From positions 1 through 8,114 of the forward strand of contig CAKMQF010000059.1 of the NCBI GenBank assembly GCA_927911745.1: a stretch of DNA of 8,114 nt, read 5' to 3'. The DNA is from an uncultured Gemella sp. Its GTDB lineage: Bacteria; Bacillota; Bacilli; Staphylococcales; Gemellaceae. The position numbers and the translations under genes were made by a program. Shown piece by piece: positions 7,631-8,114 of the stretch; positions within the stretch are counted from its first letter, which is position 1; each line of letters begins with the position of its first letter. The notes under the pieces are model-generated. The model saw only the letters and a program-made list of their open reading frames with translations, made no database searches and was not told the origin of the DNA.

Positions 7631-7989
7631 TGGAATTTTATATGATTATCTTATGTGGTATTCTTGTTGGTTTTGGTGTTTACCTAATGCTTTCTAAGAG
7701 TATGATGCGAATAATAATTGGGGTTGGTCTTTTCGGACACGCTGCTAACCTTATTATACTTATCGCAGGAGGTTTATATGATGGTGATATTCCTATTATT
7801 TCAGAATTGGGAAAAAATTATATAGACCCTATTCCAGCAGCACTTATTCTTACTGCCATCGTTATCGGATTCGCAGTAACTTGTCTTTTAATTTCAATCT
7901 ACATTGCTAACTACAAATTAAAAGGAAGCGATAATGTAATTGATCTTGAAGATGTAGAAAATATGAAGGAGGAAAGAAATAATGCATAG
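7630..7989 (+). CDS. mnhC: Mrp/Mnh antiporter subunit C
   Basis: NuoK/ND4L-like membrane subunit of the Mrp complex, placed next to the proton-channel subunits. The gene is intact at 119 residues, slightly longer than the usual 110-115 because of a charged tail (KGSDNVIDLEDVENMKEERN). There are three membrane segments, at about residues 3-22, 27-48 and 68-93. The family motifs GVGLFGHAANLIIL and DPIPAALILTAIVIGFAV are present. The second usually reads DPxPQAL as I remember the family; here alanine (A70) replaces the glutamine. It starts at ATG 7630, sharing one base with the mnhB stop, with GGAAAGGA at 7613-7620 as ribosome site. It overlaps mnhD by eight bases, indicating coupled translation. 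Confidence 0.95.
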   Translation: MEFYMIILCGILVGFGVYLMLSKSMMRIIIGVGLFGHAANLIILIAGGLYDGDIPIISELGKNYIDPIPAALILTAIVIGFAVTCLLISIYIANYKLKGSDNVIDLEDVENMKEERNNA

Positions 7990-8114
7990 TAATTTACCTG
8001 TTATACCAATATTTTATCCCCCTTCTATTCGCAGCAATAACTGTATTTATTAGAAAAGATAGCAATGCAACGTTTATTAACAACATTGGCTACACTACTA
8101 GTCTTAGCATTTTC
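7982..8114 (+). CDS. mnhD: Mrp/Mnh antiporter subunit D, N-terminal fragment with a +1 frameshift, cut by window edge
   Basis: By position and sequence this is the start of MnhD, the second large proton-channel-like subunit (NuoM/N-like). AAGGAGG at 7966-7972 lies nine bases before ATG 7982, inside the end of mnhC. As written, the frame reads MHSNLPVIPIF and stops soon after. Deleting one base gives 44 codons open to the edge, with IPLLFAAITVFIRKD typical of the first membrane segment of MnhD. The surplus base is either a T in 8012-8015 (giving FIPLLF) or a C in 8018-8022 (giving FYPLLF). The rest of the gene lies outside. Subunit identity rests mainly on gene order and the short N-terminus. 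Confidence 0.8.

Overview
The window is AT-rich and densely coded. Its Shine-Dalgarno sites are strong and its proteins are clearly of low-GC Gram-positive type. Together with PepT, a PgcA-type phosphoglucomutase, DeoD and an Mrp/Mnh antiporter operon, this points to a member of the Bacilli. A Gemella-like organism is my best guess, made from memory of the protein flavour and not from a search. I see no mobile element, tRNA, rRNA, CRISPR array or phage gene; this reads as ordinary chromosome.

Layout. Positions 1-1243 (minus) carry pepT, a peptidase that runs to or past the left edge. A 215-bp divergent promoter region separates it from a hotdog acyl-CoA thioesterase (1459-1960, plus). That gene ends at a hairpin terminator shared with the convergent operon deoD-pgcA (4457-1999, minus). 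An AT-rich gap of 392 bp with degenerate repeats follows. The rest of the window is the start of an Mrp/Mnh cation/proton antiporter operon on the plus strand: mnhA (4850-7216), mnhB (7206-7630), mnhC (7630-7989) and the first 44 codons of mnhD (7982 to the right edge).

How the genes fit together. DeoD splits purine nucleosides into base and (deoxy)ribose-1-phosphate. The phosphohexomutase downstream in the same operon resembles the PGM2 branch, so it may also turn pentose-1-phosphates into pentose-5-phosphates, which would make the pair a short nucleoside-salvage unit. PepT finishes degradation of tripeptides. The Mnh subunits form a membrane complex that exchanges cytoplasmic Na+ (or other monovalent cations) for external protons; their genes overlap by 1 to 11 bases, so translation is probably coupled.

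The most striking feature is sequence quality. Four genes (thioesterase, pgcA, mnhB, mnhD) are interrupted by single-base indels in short homopolymers, five in all. Two of them compensate each other inside pgcA. Protein similarity continues undamaged across every break. A sixth indel may hide the pepT stop. Systematic homopolymer miscalls explain this better than gene decay. I found no convincing undescribed system.
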